DNA of 64,000 nt. It comes from Pseudaminobacter soli (ex Li et al. 2025). GTDB lineage: Bacteria; Pseudomonadota; Alphaproteobacteria; Rhizobiales; Rhizobiaceae. The position numbers were made by a program, and so were the translations under genes. Under the pieces are notes generated by a model. The model was not told where the DNA came from, did not search any database, and worked only from the letters and a program-made list of their open reading frames with translations. Shown here piece by piece: positions 1 through 8,410 of this stretch. Each line of letters begins with the position of its first letter. Position 1 is the stretch's first letter. The stretch is from NCBI RefSeq assembly GCF_003012705.1, contig NZ_PXYL01000006.1:287248-351247 (forward strand), in the 5' to 3' direction.

Positions 1-1239
1 CAGCGTGCCGACGTCCTGGCTGAGCGAGGAGGCGCGCAGGTCGAGGCGCTCGGTGTATTCGCGCGCCAGCGCAAATTCGTTGGCCAGCCGCAGGAAGCCC
101 GACCCGGAGGTGCGCTTCAGCGAAGGCAGCGACACGTTCTGGAAGATCGGCAGGCCGATCACCACGCCCTGCTTGCCGCGCTCCTCTGGCACATAGACGA
201 TGCCGCGTTCGACCGCGTCGGCCGTAGAGCGCACCGAGATAACATTGCCGTCGAGGGCGATGGTTCCGCGACTCGTGCGCGTGATGCCGGCAACCGCCTG
301 CATGACCTCGCTGCGGCCTGCGCCGACCAGGCCGTAGAAACCCAAGATTTCGCCGCGGCGCAGCTCGAAGCCGATGCCGTCGAATTCTGTTGGATGCGAG
401 AGGTCGGAGACCTCGAGCACCGTCGGCCCGATCTCGGCTTTGTGCTTGGGAAAAATCTGGTCGACCGAGCGGCCGACCATCAGTTTTACGAGATCGCCCT
501 GGCTGGTTCCTGGGATCAGCCCTTCACCCACCATCTCGCCGTCGCGGAACACGGTGTAGCGGTCAGCGATGCGGTAGATCTCGTCGAACTTGTGGCTGAT
601 GAAGAGGACGGCCTTGCCCTCGTTCTTCAGGAATTCGATGAGCAGGAAAAGCTCCTCGATCTCCTTGGCCGACAGTGCCGCGGTCGGCTCGTCCATGATG
701 ACGATCTGCGCGTCGATCGACATCGCCCGCCCCACCGCCACCAGATGCTTGTTGGCGATGCCGAGATCCTTCAGCCGCGCGTCGGCGTCGATATGACCGG
801 CGCCGAGCGTTTCGAGAACCTCGCGCGCCTGGGCGCGCATGGTCTTCCAGTCGATGGTGCCGAAGCGCGTTCGCGGCGCGTGCCCGAGGAAGATGTTCTC
901 GGCCACCGAAAGCTCGTCGAACAGCACCGTCTCCTGATGGATCGCGGTGATGCCGTGCTCGAAAGCGGCGTGTGCCGAGGGCAGGCTGACCGAGGTGCCC
1001 GCGACGCTTATGTCGCCGGCGTCAGGCTGGTAGATGCCGGTCAGGATTTTGACCAGGGTGGACTTGCCCGCGCCGTTTTCGCCGATCAGCGCCGTCACCT
1101 GGCCCGGATAGAGCGACAGGCTTACATCGCGCAGCGCCCGCACGCCGGGGAAACTCTTGGCTATGCCCGAAAGCGTAAGCAGCGGCTGGGAAACAGCCGC
1201 GCCTTCATCTGTTCGGATCGATTTGGCCTTGGCATCCAT
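1..1239 (-). CDS. rhaT: Rhamnose ABC transporter ATP-binding protein, 3' part cut by window edge
   Basis: Reading the minus strand from an ATG at 1239 gives an open frame that runs off the left edge. It shows a duplicated sugar-ABC ATPase of the RbsA/MglA type: a first Walker A (GENGAGKST), a Walker B with MDEPTAAL, then a second cassette containing GLVGAGRSEV. The family couples ATP hydrolysis to import of a monosaccharide through an inner-membrane permease. The gene follows the binding-protein gene rhaS by 79 bp on the same strand, downstream of rhaR, which matches the rhaRSTPQUK order of Rhizobium leguminosarum; rhaP, rhaQ, rhaU and rhaK would then lie just left of the window. The rhamnose assignment rests on the neighbours rhaD and rhaI. 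The start has no strong ribosome binding site. Confidence 0.9.
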   Translation of the reverse strand, partial: MDAKAKSIRTDEGAAVSQPLLTLSGIAKSFPGVRALRDVSLSLYPGQVTALIGENGAGKSTLVKILTGIYQPDAGDISVAGTSVSLPSAHAAFEHGITAIHQETVLFDELSVAENIFLGHAPRTRFGTIDWKTMRAQAREVLETLGAGHIDADARLKDLGIANKHLVAVGRAMSIDAQIVIMDEPTAALSAKEIEELFLLIEFLKNEGKAVLFISHKFDEIYRIADRYTVFRDGEMVGEGLIPGTSQGDLVKLMVGRSVDQIFPKHKAEIGPTVLEVSDLSHPTEFDGIGFELRRGEILGFYGLVGAGRSEVMQAVAGITRTSRGTIALDGNVISVRSTADAVERGIVYVPEERGKQGVVIGLPIFQNVSLPSLKRTSGSGFLRLANEFALAREYTERLDLRASSLSQDVGTL

Positions 1240-1318
1240 GGCAGCAGCGTTTTCGTGCGGGAGAACAACCGCGCTCAGGGAATGAACGCAGTTGTTTCCT
1301 CGCGAGGGTTTCTCGTGA

Positions 1319-2323
1319 TCAGTAGATCTTCGAGAATTCTTCGATGTTCGACTTGTCGAAGGTGAAGGGCGCAGCCATAGCGGCCGAGTTGTTGTCGTCG
1401 AGCGTGACTTCACCGACGCGGCCGATGGACAGCTTCGCGCCCGGCTTCACCTCGTCCTTCTTGGCCGCGATGTCGTGGACCAGATAGACCGCCGAATAGC
1501 CGAGATCGATCGGGTTCCACAGCGCAACGCTCTGCGAGGCGCCGTTGTCGATGAACTTCTTGAACTCGGACGGCAGCGCGAGGCCCGTGACATTGACCTT
1601 GCCGATCAGGTTCTCGTCGGTCACCACCTGCGCGGCAGCAACGACGCCGACGGTGGTCGGGGCAATGATTGCCTTGAGGTTCGGATTGGACTTCAGAAGG
1701 CCCTTGGCCTCGTCCGTGCTCTTGGCCGAGTCGTCATCGCCATAGACGACCGAGACGAGATTGATCTTGGGGAATTTCTCCGGCAGTGCCTTCTTGGCGG
1801 CGTCGATCCAGGCGTTCTGGTTGGTCGCGGTCGAGGCGGCGGACAGGATGGCGACATCGCCGCCCTCCGGCAGGTGATCGGCGGCCAGCTTGATGATGGT
1901 TTCGCCGATCAGGTTGGTGTCCGAGGGGTTGAGGTGCATCTGGCGGCCTTCCGGCGCCACGCCCGAATCCCACGAGATGACGGTGATGCCGCGATCCATT
2001 GCCTTCTTCAGAGCCGGAACGAGCGCGTCGGCGTCGTTGGCCGAAATGGCGATGGCGTCGACCTTCTGCGCGATCAGCGAATTGATGACCTCGATCTGGG
2101 CTTCAGCCGTGGCCTTGGTTGGGCCGGTATAGATGACCTCAATGCCGCCGATTTCCTTGGCAGCCTCCTCCGCGCCCTTGTGCGCGGCGTCGAAGAAGCC
2201 GTTGCCGAGCGATTTGACGACCAGCGCCACCTTCATGTCTGCCAGCGCCGAACCTGTGAAAGCAGTCGTGGCCATGGCAACCGATAGGGCTGCCGCGACC
2301 GTCAGTCTCTTCAGAATGCTCAT
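1319..2323 (-). CDS. rhaS: Rhamnose ABC transporter periplasmic substrate-binding protein
   Basis: Periplasmic sugar-binding protein of the RbsB/peripla_BP_4 type, 334 aa. The N-terminus is a Sec signal peptide (basic start, hydrophobic stretch, ending near GSALADMK), followed by the usual opening beta strand VALVVKSLGNGFF. Conserved family pieces follow: the segment INSLIAQKVDAIAISAND and the hinge segment SWDSGVAPEG. The start at 2323 is preferred over one eight codons upstream because a GGAGG box sits a few bases before it. It lies between rhaR and rhaT on the same strand, 48 bp after rhaR, so it is probably expressed from the rhaR-side promoter and repressed without rhamnose. Ligand identity is inferred from the locus. 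Confidence 0.92.
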   Translation of the reverse strand: MSILKRLTVAAALSVAMATTAFTGSALADMKVALVVKSLGNGFFDAAHKGAEEAAKEIGGIEVIYTGPTKATAEAQIEVINSLIAQKVDAIAISANDADALVPALKKAMDRGITVISWDSGVAPEGRQMHLNPSDTNLIGETIIKLAADHLPEGGDVAILSAASTATNQNAWIDAAKKALPEKFPKINLVSVVYGDDDSAKSTDEAKGLLKSNPNLKAIIAPTTVGVVAAAQVVTDENLIGKVNVTGLALPSEFKKFIDNGASQSVALWNPIDLGYSAVYLVHDIAAKKDEVKPGAKLSIGRVGEVTLDDNNSAAMAAPFTFDKSNIEEFSKIY

Positions 2324-2371
2324 CGTTTCCTCCCTAGAGCGTTTCATTCCATCAGCGCCGCGGCGAACCTC

Positions 2372-3181
2372 CTAGGCCGGCAGCGAAGATGCCCCCGTTG
2401 TCGCCGCCGTTCCCTTGGCGACGATCAGATTTACCCCCGCCTCTTCCAGCATCTTGGCCTCCCGGTCCTCGATGCCTTCGTCGGTGATGACAGTTGTGAT
2501 GCGCGACAGCGGGCACAGGATCAGGCTCGAACGCTGCCGGAATTTCGACGAGTCGGCCAGAACCACCAGCTCGTCGGCCTGGTCGATAAGCTTCTGCTCT
2601 GCCTGGATGAGCAGCGGATCGCCCTCCATCAGGCCCAGCGGTCCCAGCCCCTGCGCGCCCATGAACATGCGCCGCGCATAGAAGTTGCGCGTCACGTCAT
2701 TGTCGAATGGCGAGAGGATGATGTTCTGCTCGCGGTAGATCGTGCCGCCCGAAACCATCACCGTGTTCTTCGAATGCTTGAGCAGATGCTCGGCAATCGG
2801 GAACGAGTTGGTGAAGATGGGCATGCGCCGGTTGGTCAGGAAATGCACCATCTGGAAGGTGGTGGTGCCGCCATTGATGATGATCGGCTCGCCGTCCTGG
2901 CAGAGTTCAACCGCCTCACGGGCGATGGCGCGCTTCTGCGTCGCATTCAGTGTTTCGTTCACCGAGAAGGGCCGGCCGGCAAGGCCGATGAATTGCGGCG
3001 GGTTGATCGCCTCGGCGCCGCCGCGCACCCGGCGCAGCCTTTTCTGCACATGCAGCGCGGCGATGTCGCGCCGGATGGTCGCCTCGGAGGAGTCAGTCAG
3101 CTCCACCATTTCCTGCACCGTCACCACAGGCTTTTCCTGGATGGCCGACAGGATGATCCGATGGCGTTCCTTCTCGTGCAT
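2372..3181 (-). CDS. rhaR: DeoR-family transcriptional regulator of rhamnose genes
   Basis: A 269-aa DeoR-type repressor. Residues 1-55 form the helix-turn-helix (EKERHRIILSAIQE ... SSEATIRRDIAAL), and the C-terminal two thirds is the sugar-phosphate sensing DeoRC domain with IINGGTTT and VLADSSKF motifs. DeoR regulators bind a phosphorylated intermediate, here perhaps rhamnulose-1-phosphate. The start at 3181 has a run of six G seven bases upstream; in-frame ATGs at 3214 and upstream are possible, but a TTGACA at 3229-3224 with ACTAAT 17 bases later would put a promoter across them. It is divergent from rhaD across a region with a large inverted repeat, the expected operator. Confidence 0.88.
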   Translation of the reverse strand: MHEKERHRIILSAIQEKPVVTVQEMVELTDSSEATIRRDIAALHVQKRLRRVRGGAEAINPPQFIGLAGRPFSVNETLNATQKRAIAREAVELCQDGEPIIINGGTTTFQMVHFLTNRRMPIFTNSFPIAEHLLKHSKNTVMVSGGTIYREQNIILSPFDNDVTRNFYARRMFMGAQGLGPLGLMEGDPLLIQAEQKLIDQADELVVLADSSKFRQRSSLILCPLSRITTVITDEGIEDREAKMLEEAGVNLIVAKGTAATTGASSLPA

Positions 3182-3222
3182 GATGCCCCCCGTTTCGATC
3201 ATTAGTTCATTCATGCTTCTCA

Positions 3223-3297
3223 CTGTCAATCAGCTTCGATCATATAATTTCATTGTGCGATGCAATATGAGCGAATTTGATCGTTTTTGATTGACAG
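3223..3297. promoter_or_regulatory. Divergent rha control region with 20-bp inverted repeat (candidate RhaR operator)
   Basis: The arms are 3223-3242 (CTGTCAATCA GCTT CGATCA) and 3278-3297 (TGATCG TTTT TGATTGACAG). The outer 10 bases and inner 6 bases are exact reverse complements; only the 4 central bases of each arm differ. A 35-bp AT-rich stretch separates them. Each arm holds a TTGACA hexamer pointing toward the nearer gene, so repressor bound here could cover both divergent -35 elements. A -10-like ACTAAT lies 17 bases after the minus-strand TTGACA; no clear -10 is seen on the rhaD side. Confidence 0.65.
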
Positions 3298-3365
3298 CCT
3301 CAAGCCTGACGTGGGAGCTTTCGGGAAAATGCCGCATCCGGTCGCGGCTTATGGGAGGTTGCAGA

Positions 3366-5468
3366 ATGCTTGAAACGCGCACGGCCGCGCGGCTCGCCAA
3401 TCTTTGGGACGAGGCCAGGGCGGCGCCCATGTCAGAAGCGCAGCTGCTGCTTTATCGCTCGAACCTGCTCGGCTCCGACAAGCGCATCACCAATTACGGT
3501 GGCGGCAACACCTCGGCAAAGGTGACCGAAAAGGATCCGCTGACCGGCGCCGAGGTCGAGGTGCTGTGGGTCAAGGGATCGGGCGGCGACGTCGGCACCA
3601 TCAAGCTCGACGGTTTCTCCACGCTCTACATGGACAAGCTCGAAGCGCTGAAGGGGCTCTATCGCGGCGTCGAATTCGAAGACGAGATGGTCGGCTACCT
3701 GCCGCACTGCACCTTCAACCTCAACCCGCGAGCGGCTTCCATCGACACGCCGTTGCATGCCTATGTGCCGAAAAAGCATGTCGACCACATGCACCCGGAC
3801 GCGGTGATCGCGATTGCTGCTTCCAAGAACAGCAAGGAACTGACGCAGAAGATCTTTGGCGGTGAGATCGGCTGGCTGCCCTGGAAGCGGCCGGGCTTCG
3901 AGCTCGGCCTGTGGCTGGAAAAATTCTGTCATGAGAACCCGGATGCTTCCGGCGTGGTGCTCGAAAGCCATGGGCTCTTCACCTGGGGCGACACTGCGCG
4001 CGAGTGCTACGAGACGACCATCCGGATCATCAATCGCGCCATCGACTGGTTCGAGGAGGAGAGCAGGGGCAAGGCCGCCTTTGGCGGGGAGGTGCGCCCG
4101 ACGCTGCCGACGGCGGAACGCCGGACCATCGCATCAAAGCTCATGCCGGCTATTCGCGGCATGATCTCTGCCGCCGAGCGCAAGGCCGGCCATTTCGACG
4201 ATTCGGAGGCCGTACTGGGATTCGTCGCCTCGCGCGACCTGGCATCGCTTGCCGCACTCGGCACCAGCTGCCCGGACCATTTTCTGCGCACGAAAATCCG
4301 CCCGCTGGTGATCGATTTCGATCCGGCAAATCCGGAGATCGAAAAGACGCTGGCCGGGCTGCCGGCCGCCGTCGAGGAATATCGGCGGGACTACGCGGCC
4401 TATTACGAGCGCTGCAAACATCCGGATACGCCCGCCATGCGCGACCCCAACGCGGTCGTCTATTTGGTGCCCGGCGTAGGCATGATCACCTTCGCCAAGG
4501 ACAAGGCTACGGCGCGCATCTCGGGCGAGTTCTATGTCAACGCCATCAATGTCATGCGCGGCGCGTCGAGCGTTTCGACCTATATGGGCCTGCCCGAGCA
4601 GGAAGCCTTCGACATCGAATACTGGGCGCTCGAAGAGGCCAAGCTCCAGCGTATGCCAAAGCCCCGGCCGCTTGCCGGGAAGGTGGCTCTGGTGACCGGC
4701 GGCGCCGGCGGCATCGGCAAGGCGACGGCCGAGCGGCTGCTGCGCGACGGCGCTTGCGTGGTGCTGGCCGACATTGACGACAGCGCGCTCGCTTCTGCAC
4801 ATAAGGACCTGGCCGGTCGTCACAGCGAGGACGTCGTACGCAGCCTGCGCCTCGATGTGACGCGTGAGCAGGACGTGATCGATGCCTTCGCGACCGCTGC
4901 GGTCGAATTCGGCGGCATCGACATCCTGGTTTCAAATGCGGGGATTTCCTCGTCCGCGCCCGTAGATGAGACGGACCTTGCCATGTGGAACCGCAACATG
5001 GACATCCTGTCGACCGGCTATTTCCTCGTCGCGCGCGAAGCCTTCCGTCTGATGAAGAAGCAGAAGACCGGCGGCTCGATCGTCTTCATCGCTTCCAAGA
5101 ACGGGCTTGCAGCCTCGCCCAACGCCTCGGCCTATTGCACGGCCAAGGCAGCCGAGATCCATCTGGCGCGTTGCCTGGCGCTCGAAGGTGCGGAATTCGG
5201 CATCCGGGTCAACACGGTCAATCCCGACGCGGTGCTGCGCGGCTCCAAGATCTGGACCGGGGAGTGGCGCGAGCAGCGCGCCGCCGCCTATAACATGAAG
5301 CCGGAGGAACTGGAGGAGCACTACCGCAAGCGCTCGATGCTGAAGCTCAGCGTCTATCCCGAGGACATTGCCGAGGCCGTGTTCTTCTTCGTCTCCGACA
5401 TGTCGGCGAAATCGACCGGCAACATCGTTAATGTCGACGCGGGCAACGCCCAGTCGTTCACGCGGTAG
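3366..5468 (+). CDS. rhaD: Bifunctional rhamnulose-1-phosphate aldolase / short-chain dehydrogenase
   Basis: A 700-aa fusion. Residues 1 to about 420 are a class II aldolase/adducin domain with the GGGNTS substrate loop and zinc-binding histidines around HVDHMHPDAV; this would split rhamnulose-1-phosphate into dihydroxyacetone phosphate and L-lactaldehyde. From about residue 436 there is a short-chain dehydrogenase: TGGAGGIGKA nucleotide loop, SNAGI, and the catalytic pair Y590 and K594; it would oxidise the lactaldehyde. This fused form is known from rhizobial rhamnose loci. The start at 3366 has GGGAGG nine bases upstream and removes a 25-residue upstream stretch with no family resemblance. 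rhaI follows 29 bp downstream. Confidence 0.93.
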   Translation: MLETRTAARLANLWDEARAAPMSEAQLLLYRSNLLGSDKRITNYGGGNTSAKVTEKDPLTGAEVEVLWVKGSGGDVGTIKLDGFSTLYMDKLEALKGLYRGVEFEDEMVGYLPHCTFNLNPRAASIDTPLHAYVPKKHVDHMHPDAVIAIAASKNSKELTQKIFGGEIGWLPWKRPGFELGLWLEKFCHENPDASGVVLESHGLFTWGDTARECYETTIRIINRAIDWFEEESRGKAAFGGEVRPTLPTAERRTIASKLMPAIRGMISAAERKAGHFDDSEAVLGFVASRDLASLAALGTSCPDHFLRTKIRPLVIDFDPANPEIEKTLAGLPAAVEEYRRDYAAYYERCKHPDTPAMRDPNAVVYLVPGVGMITFAKDKATARISGEFYVNAINVMRGASSVSTYMGLPEQEAFDIEYWALEEAKLQRMPKPRPLAGKVALVTGGAGGIGKATAERLLRDGACVVLADIDDSALASAHKDLAGRHSEDVVRSLRLDVTREQDVIDAFATAAVEFGGIDILVSNAGISSSAPVDETDLAMWNRNMDILSTGYFLVAREAFRLMKKQKTGGSIVFIASKNGLAASPNASAYCTAKAAEIHLARCLALEGAEFGIRVNTVNPDAVLRGSKIWTGEWREQRAAAYNMKPEELEEHYRKRSMLKLSVYPEDIAEAVFFFVSDMSAKSTGNIVNVDAGNAQSFTR

Positions 5469-5497
5469 TTCGGCAGATGATCGGGGAGGGGGAGACG

Positions 5498-6787
5498 GTG
5501 GAACATCTGATCGATCTCGACATCGTCGAGCGTGAGAATGGAAAGCGCATCGGCGCACTGCCGCGCGATTATGAAGCGCTCGGTGAACAGCTCGACCGCC
5601 GCGGCATCGCCATCGATGCCATCCGCGACAAGGTGGCGGCCTTCAAGGTCGCCGTCCCGTCATGGGGCGTTGGTACGGGCGGCACGCGCTTTGCCCGCTT
5701 TCCCGGGCCCGGCGAGCCGCGCGACATCTTCGACAAGATCGAGGATTGCTCCGTCATCCAGCAACTCACGCGCGCCACGCCGAATGTCTCGCTGCACATT
5801 CCGTGGGACAAGGCCGATGCCAATCGCCTGAAACAATCGGCAAGCCGCTTCGGGCTCGGCTTCGACGCGATGAACTCCAATACCTTTTCCGACGCGGCGG
5901 GCCAGAAGCAGAGCTACAAATTCGGCTCGCTGTCCCATGCCGATGCGGCCACACGCCAGCAGGCGGTCGAGCACAATCTTGAATGCATCGAGATTGGCAA
6001 GACCATCGGCTCCAAGGCGCTGACGATCTGGATCGGCGACGGCTCCAATTTCCCGGGGCAGGTGAATTTCACGCGGCAGTTCGAACGCTATCTCGACGCG
6101 GTGAAACAGGTTTATGCAGCGCTGCCGGATGACTGGCGCCTGTTCACCGAGCACAAAATGTACGAGCCGGCTTTCTATTCCACGGTCGTGCAGGATTGGG
6201 GCACCAACTATCTGATCGCGCAGGAGACGGGGCCGAAGGCCTATTGCCTGGTCGATCTTGGCCACCATGCGCCGAATGTGAATATCGAAATGATCGTGGC
6301 GCGGCTGATCCAGTTCGGAAAGCTCGGCGGCTTCCACTTCAACGATTCGAAATATGGCGACGACGACCTCGACGCTGGTTCCATCGACCCGTACCGCCTG
6401 TTCCTGATCTTCAACGAATTGGTGGATGCGGAACTGAATGGCGCCAAGGGCTTCGATCCGGCCCATATGCTCGACCAGAGCCACAACGTCACCGACCCGA
6501 TCGAAAGCCTGATGCTGTCGGCCACAGAGGTCCAGCGCGCCTATGCGTCGGCCCTTCTGGTCAATCGCAAGGCATTGGAGGGCTATCAGGATACCAACGA
6601 TGCGCTGATGGCCACACAGACCCTGAAAACGGCCTTCCGCACCGACGTCGAGCCGATTCTCGCCATGGTCCGGTATCAGAGTGGCGGGGCGATCGATCCG
6701 GTGGCGGCCTACAGGGCGGCAGGCTACCGGGCGAAGGTCGCCGAGGAGCGGCCGGCAGTGGCGTCGGGCGGTGGCGGAATCGTGTGA
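5498..6787 (+). CDS. rhaI: L-rhamnose catabolism isomerase
   Basis: A TIM-barrel sugar isomerase of the rhizobial/Pseudomonas stutzeri-type L-rhamnose isomerase family, about 429 aa. Visible family blocks are TEHKMYEPAF, CLVDLGHHAPNVNIE and GGFHFNDSKYGDDD, which supply the metal-binding Glu, Asp and His residues (the His near residue 280). It converts L-rhamnose to L-rhamnulose, the first catabolic step. The start is taken as GTG 5498 because a strong GGGGAGGGGGAG box at 5483-5494 precedes it; an in-frame ATG at 5477 would swallow this box. It is cotranscribed with rhaD. Confidence 0.9.
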   Translation: MEHLIDLDIVERENGKRIGALPRDYEALGEQLDRRGIAIDAIRDKVAAFKVAVPSWGVGTGGTRFARFPGPGEPRDIFDKIEDCSVIQQLTRATPNVSLHIPWDKADANRLKQSASRFGLGFDAMNSNTFSDAAGQKQSYKFGSLSHADAATRQQAVEHNLECIEIGKTIGSKALTIWIGDGSNFPGQVNFTRQFERYLDAVKQVYAALPDDWRLFTEHKMYEPAFYSTVVQDWGTNYLIAQETGPKAYCLVDLGHHAPNVNIEMIVARLIQFGKLGGFHFNDSKYGDDDLDAGSIDPYRLFLIFNELVDAELNGAKGFDPAHMLDQSHNVTDPIESLMLSATEVQRAYASALLVNRKALEGYQDTNDALMATQTLKTAFRTDVEPILAMVRYQSGGAIDPVAAYRAAGYRAKVAEERPAVASGGGGIV

Positions 6788-6817
6788 CCTGAATGGCCGT
6801 CGTTACAGGAACCAGGC

Positions 6818-8161
6818 CTATGCGACGGCTTCGTCCTGCTCATCCAGCCAGCCACCGGTGAAGCCGGCCCGCCGCAGGCCTGCCACCAGATAGGGGCATT
6901 GACGCATCCATTCCCACAGAAGGCCGGTGCGATAGTTCTCGATCATCAATGTGATCGGGCCCTGATTGAGCCCCCAATGCCAGGCCGAGACCCAGCCAAA
7001 TGGGTTGTGCGACTTGTCGGGGAAGGTTGGGTTGTAGCTCGTCTTGAAGCCATAGGGGCTCTTGGCCTTCAACTGCACCTCATGGATGAAGTGGTCGATT
7101 GCCTCCAGGACGATCTCTGGTGCGAAGGGCAGGGAAGCCACCACGGCCCACGGGGCAATCGTGCCGTCGTCAGGGCCGTAGGGCACGCCGCGCCCGATAT
7201 AGTCATAAAACTGGCGGCTGATGCCATCGACCTTCAGCGTAGCCGGTCCCGGCCCGTCACTGGCCGTTATGCCCCAGCAGCAATGGGCGTAGCCGGCAAA
7301 CCCAAGCGGATTGTGGATCGCATATTGCTGCTGGACGAATGTGGCGCGTCGGCTGTTTTCGAAATAGTCGATGCCCTTGTCGCGCATATAGGCGTCCTGA
7401 ATGCCGCGGAAATCGACCCAGATATGCGAGAGCTGATGGGTGAAAAGCGGCCCCGCATAGAGGTAGTCGAAGCCGTGGCAGTTCTTCCATTCATAGGTGG
7501 AACACCAGGCAGCATAGCTGCTCTTGGGCAGCGGGAATGTCGGCGAGCCGAGCCCCAGCAAATACAGCAGCAGCGCCTCGTCGTAGCCTTCCCAGCGATA
7601 CTTGATGAAGCCGTTTTCCGGCGTCCAGCCATGCGTGACCGTATCGCCGCCATTCTGCATCCAGCGCCAGTCGGCGCGCTTATAGAGCTCTTCGGCCAGT
7701 GTCCGGATCTCTTTTTCCTCAGCGGTATCGCGATCGAAATAGACCCTGGCGGTCAATGCTCCGGCCAAGAGGAATGTGGTGTCCACGGTGGACAGTTCGC
7801 AGTTCCATGCACGCCTGCCCGTCTTCATGTCGAGGAAATGGTAGAAGAAGCCTCGATAACCGGTGGCATCCGGCTCGGGCCCCTGCGGGCTGTTCCAGAA
7901 GAACCGTAGCGTCTTGAGCGTTCGCTCCAGGGCTCGCTCGCGGGTCATGAAACCTCGCTTCACGCCTATGGGATACGCCGCCAGCGCCAGCCCGGTGGCG
8001 GCGATGCTGGCCGGCCAGCCCTTCTCGGTCTTGTCGAGGATAAGCCCGTTTTCGAGGCTGGCTTCGTGGATGAAGTAGCTGAACGACTCGCGCTGGAGTT
8101 CCTGCAGCTCGTCTTCGACTGATACGTCAATGCGGTTGAGATTCATGCCATCCGCCTGCAT
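6818..8161 (-). CDS. Glucoamylase-family protein (PF10091 / GH144-like)
   Basis: A 447-aa protein with the features of the 'Glycoamylase' PF10091 family: an all-helical toroid with aromatic-rich blocks such as RGFFYHFLD, ELSTVDTTFLLAGAL, YRWEGYDEALLLYLLG, QLSHIWVDFRG, and APWAVVASLPFAPE. Characterised members of GH144 act on beta-1,2-glucan, a polymer that Rhizobiales make as cyclic periplasmic glucan, so a role in beta-1,2-glucan turnover is a reasonable but unproven inference. No signal peptide is visible, which would place it in the cytoplasm. It is convergent with rhaI and divergent from tkt. An ATG five codons downstream (8146) is an equally good start. Confidence 0.82.
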   Translation of the reverse strand: MQADGMNLNRIDVSVEDELQELQRESFSYFIHEASLENGLILDKTEKGWPASIAATGLALAAYPIGVKRGFMTRERALERTLKTLRFFWNSPQGPEPDATGYRGFFYHFLDMKTGRRAWNCELSTVDTTFLLAGALTARVYFDRDTAEEKEIRTLAEELYKRADWRWMQNGGDTVTHGWTPENGFIKYRWEGYDEALLLYLLGLGSPTFPLPKSSYAAWCSTYEWKNCHGFDYLYAGPLFTHQLSHIWVDFRGIQDAYMRDKGIDYFENSRRATFVQQQYAIHNPLGFAGYAHCCWGITASDGPGPATLKVDGISRQFYDYIGRGVPYGPDDGTIAPWAVVASLPFAPEIVLEAIDHFIHEVQLKAKSPYGFKTSYNPTFPDKSHNPFGWVSAWHWGLNQGPITLMIENYRTGLLWEWMRQCPYLVAGLRRAGFTGGWLDEQDEAVA

Positions 8162-8410
8162 TTTTCGCGGCGTGCTTGCGACGGTGCCCGGCGCACTGTC
8201 ATTTGCGTCCGCTGATGAAAATTATGTATTGCGTATGTTGTCGCAAACAAGTTTTCGGCGCGATGGCCTGGCATCTGGCACTTCGGGCTCTCACACACCT
8301 TTCCGCCGCCACCGCCTCCCCTAGTTTACCTCGTCGTAACGGCGACCCCGCTGGTCGCTCTAAAACCTCCATCCATTTTCATGACTTGAAGAAGCGGAAG
8401 AGGAAGCACG

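Noticed and set aside
394..1365. 323-codon plus-strand frame opposite rhaT
   Set aside because: It lies antisense to the well-supported ABC ATPase gene and has an arginine- and histidine-rich composition typical of high-GC shadow frames.
5477..5497. ATG 5477 as start of rhaI
   Set aside because: The strong ribosome binding site at 5483-5494 lies downstream of it and fits GTG 5498.
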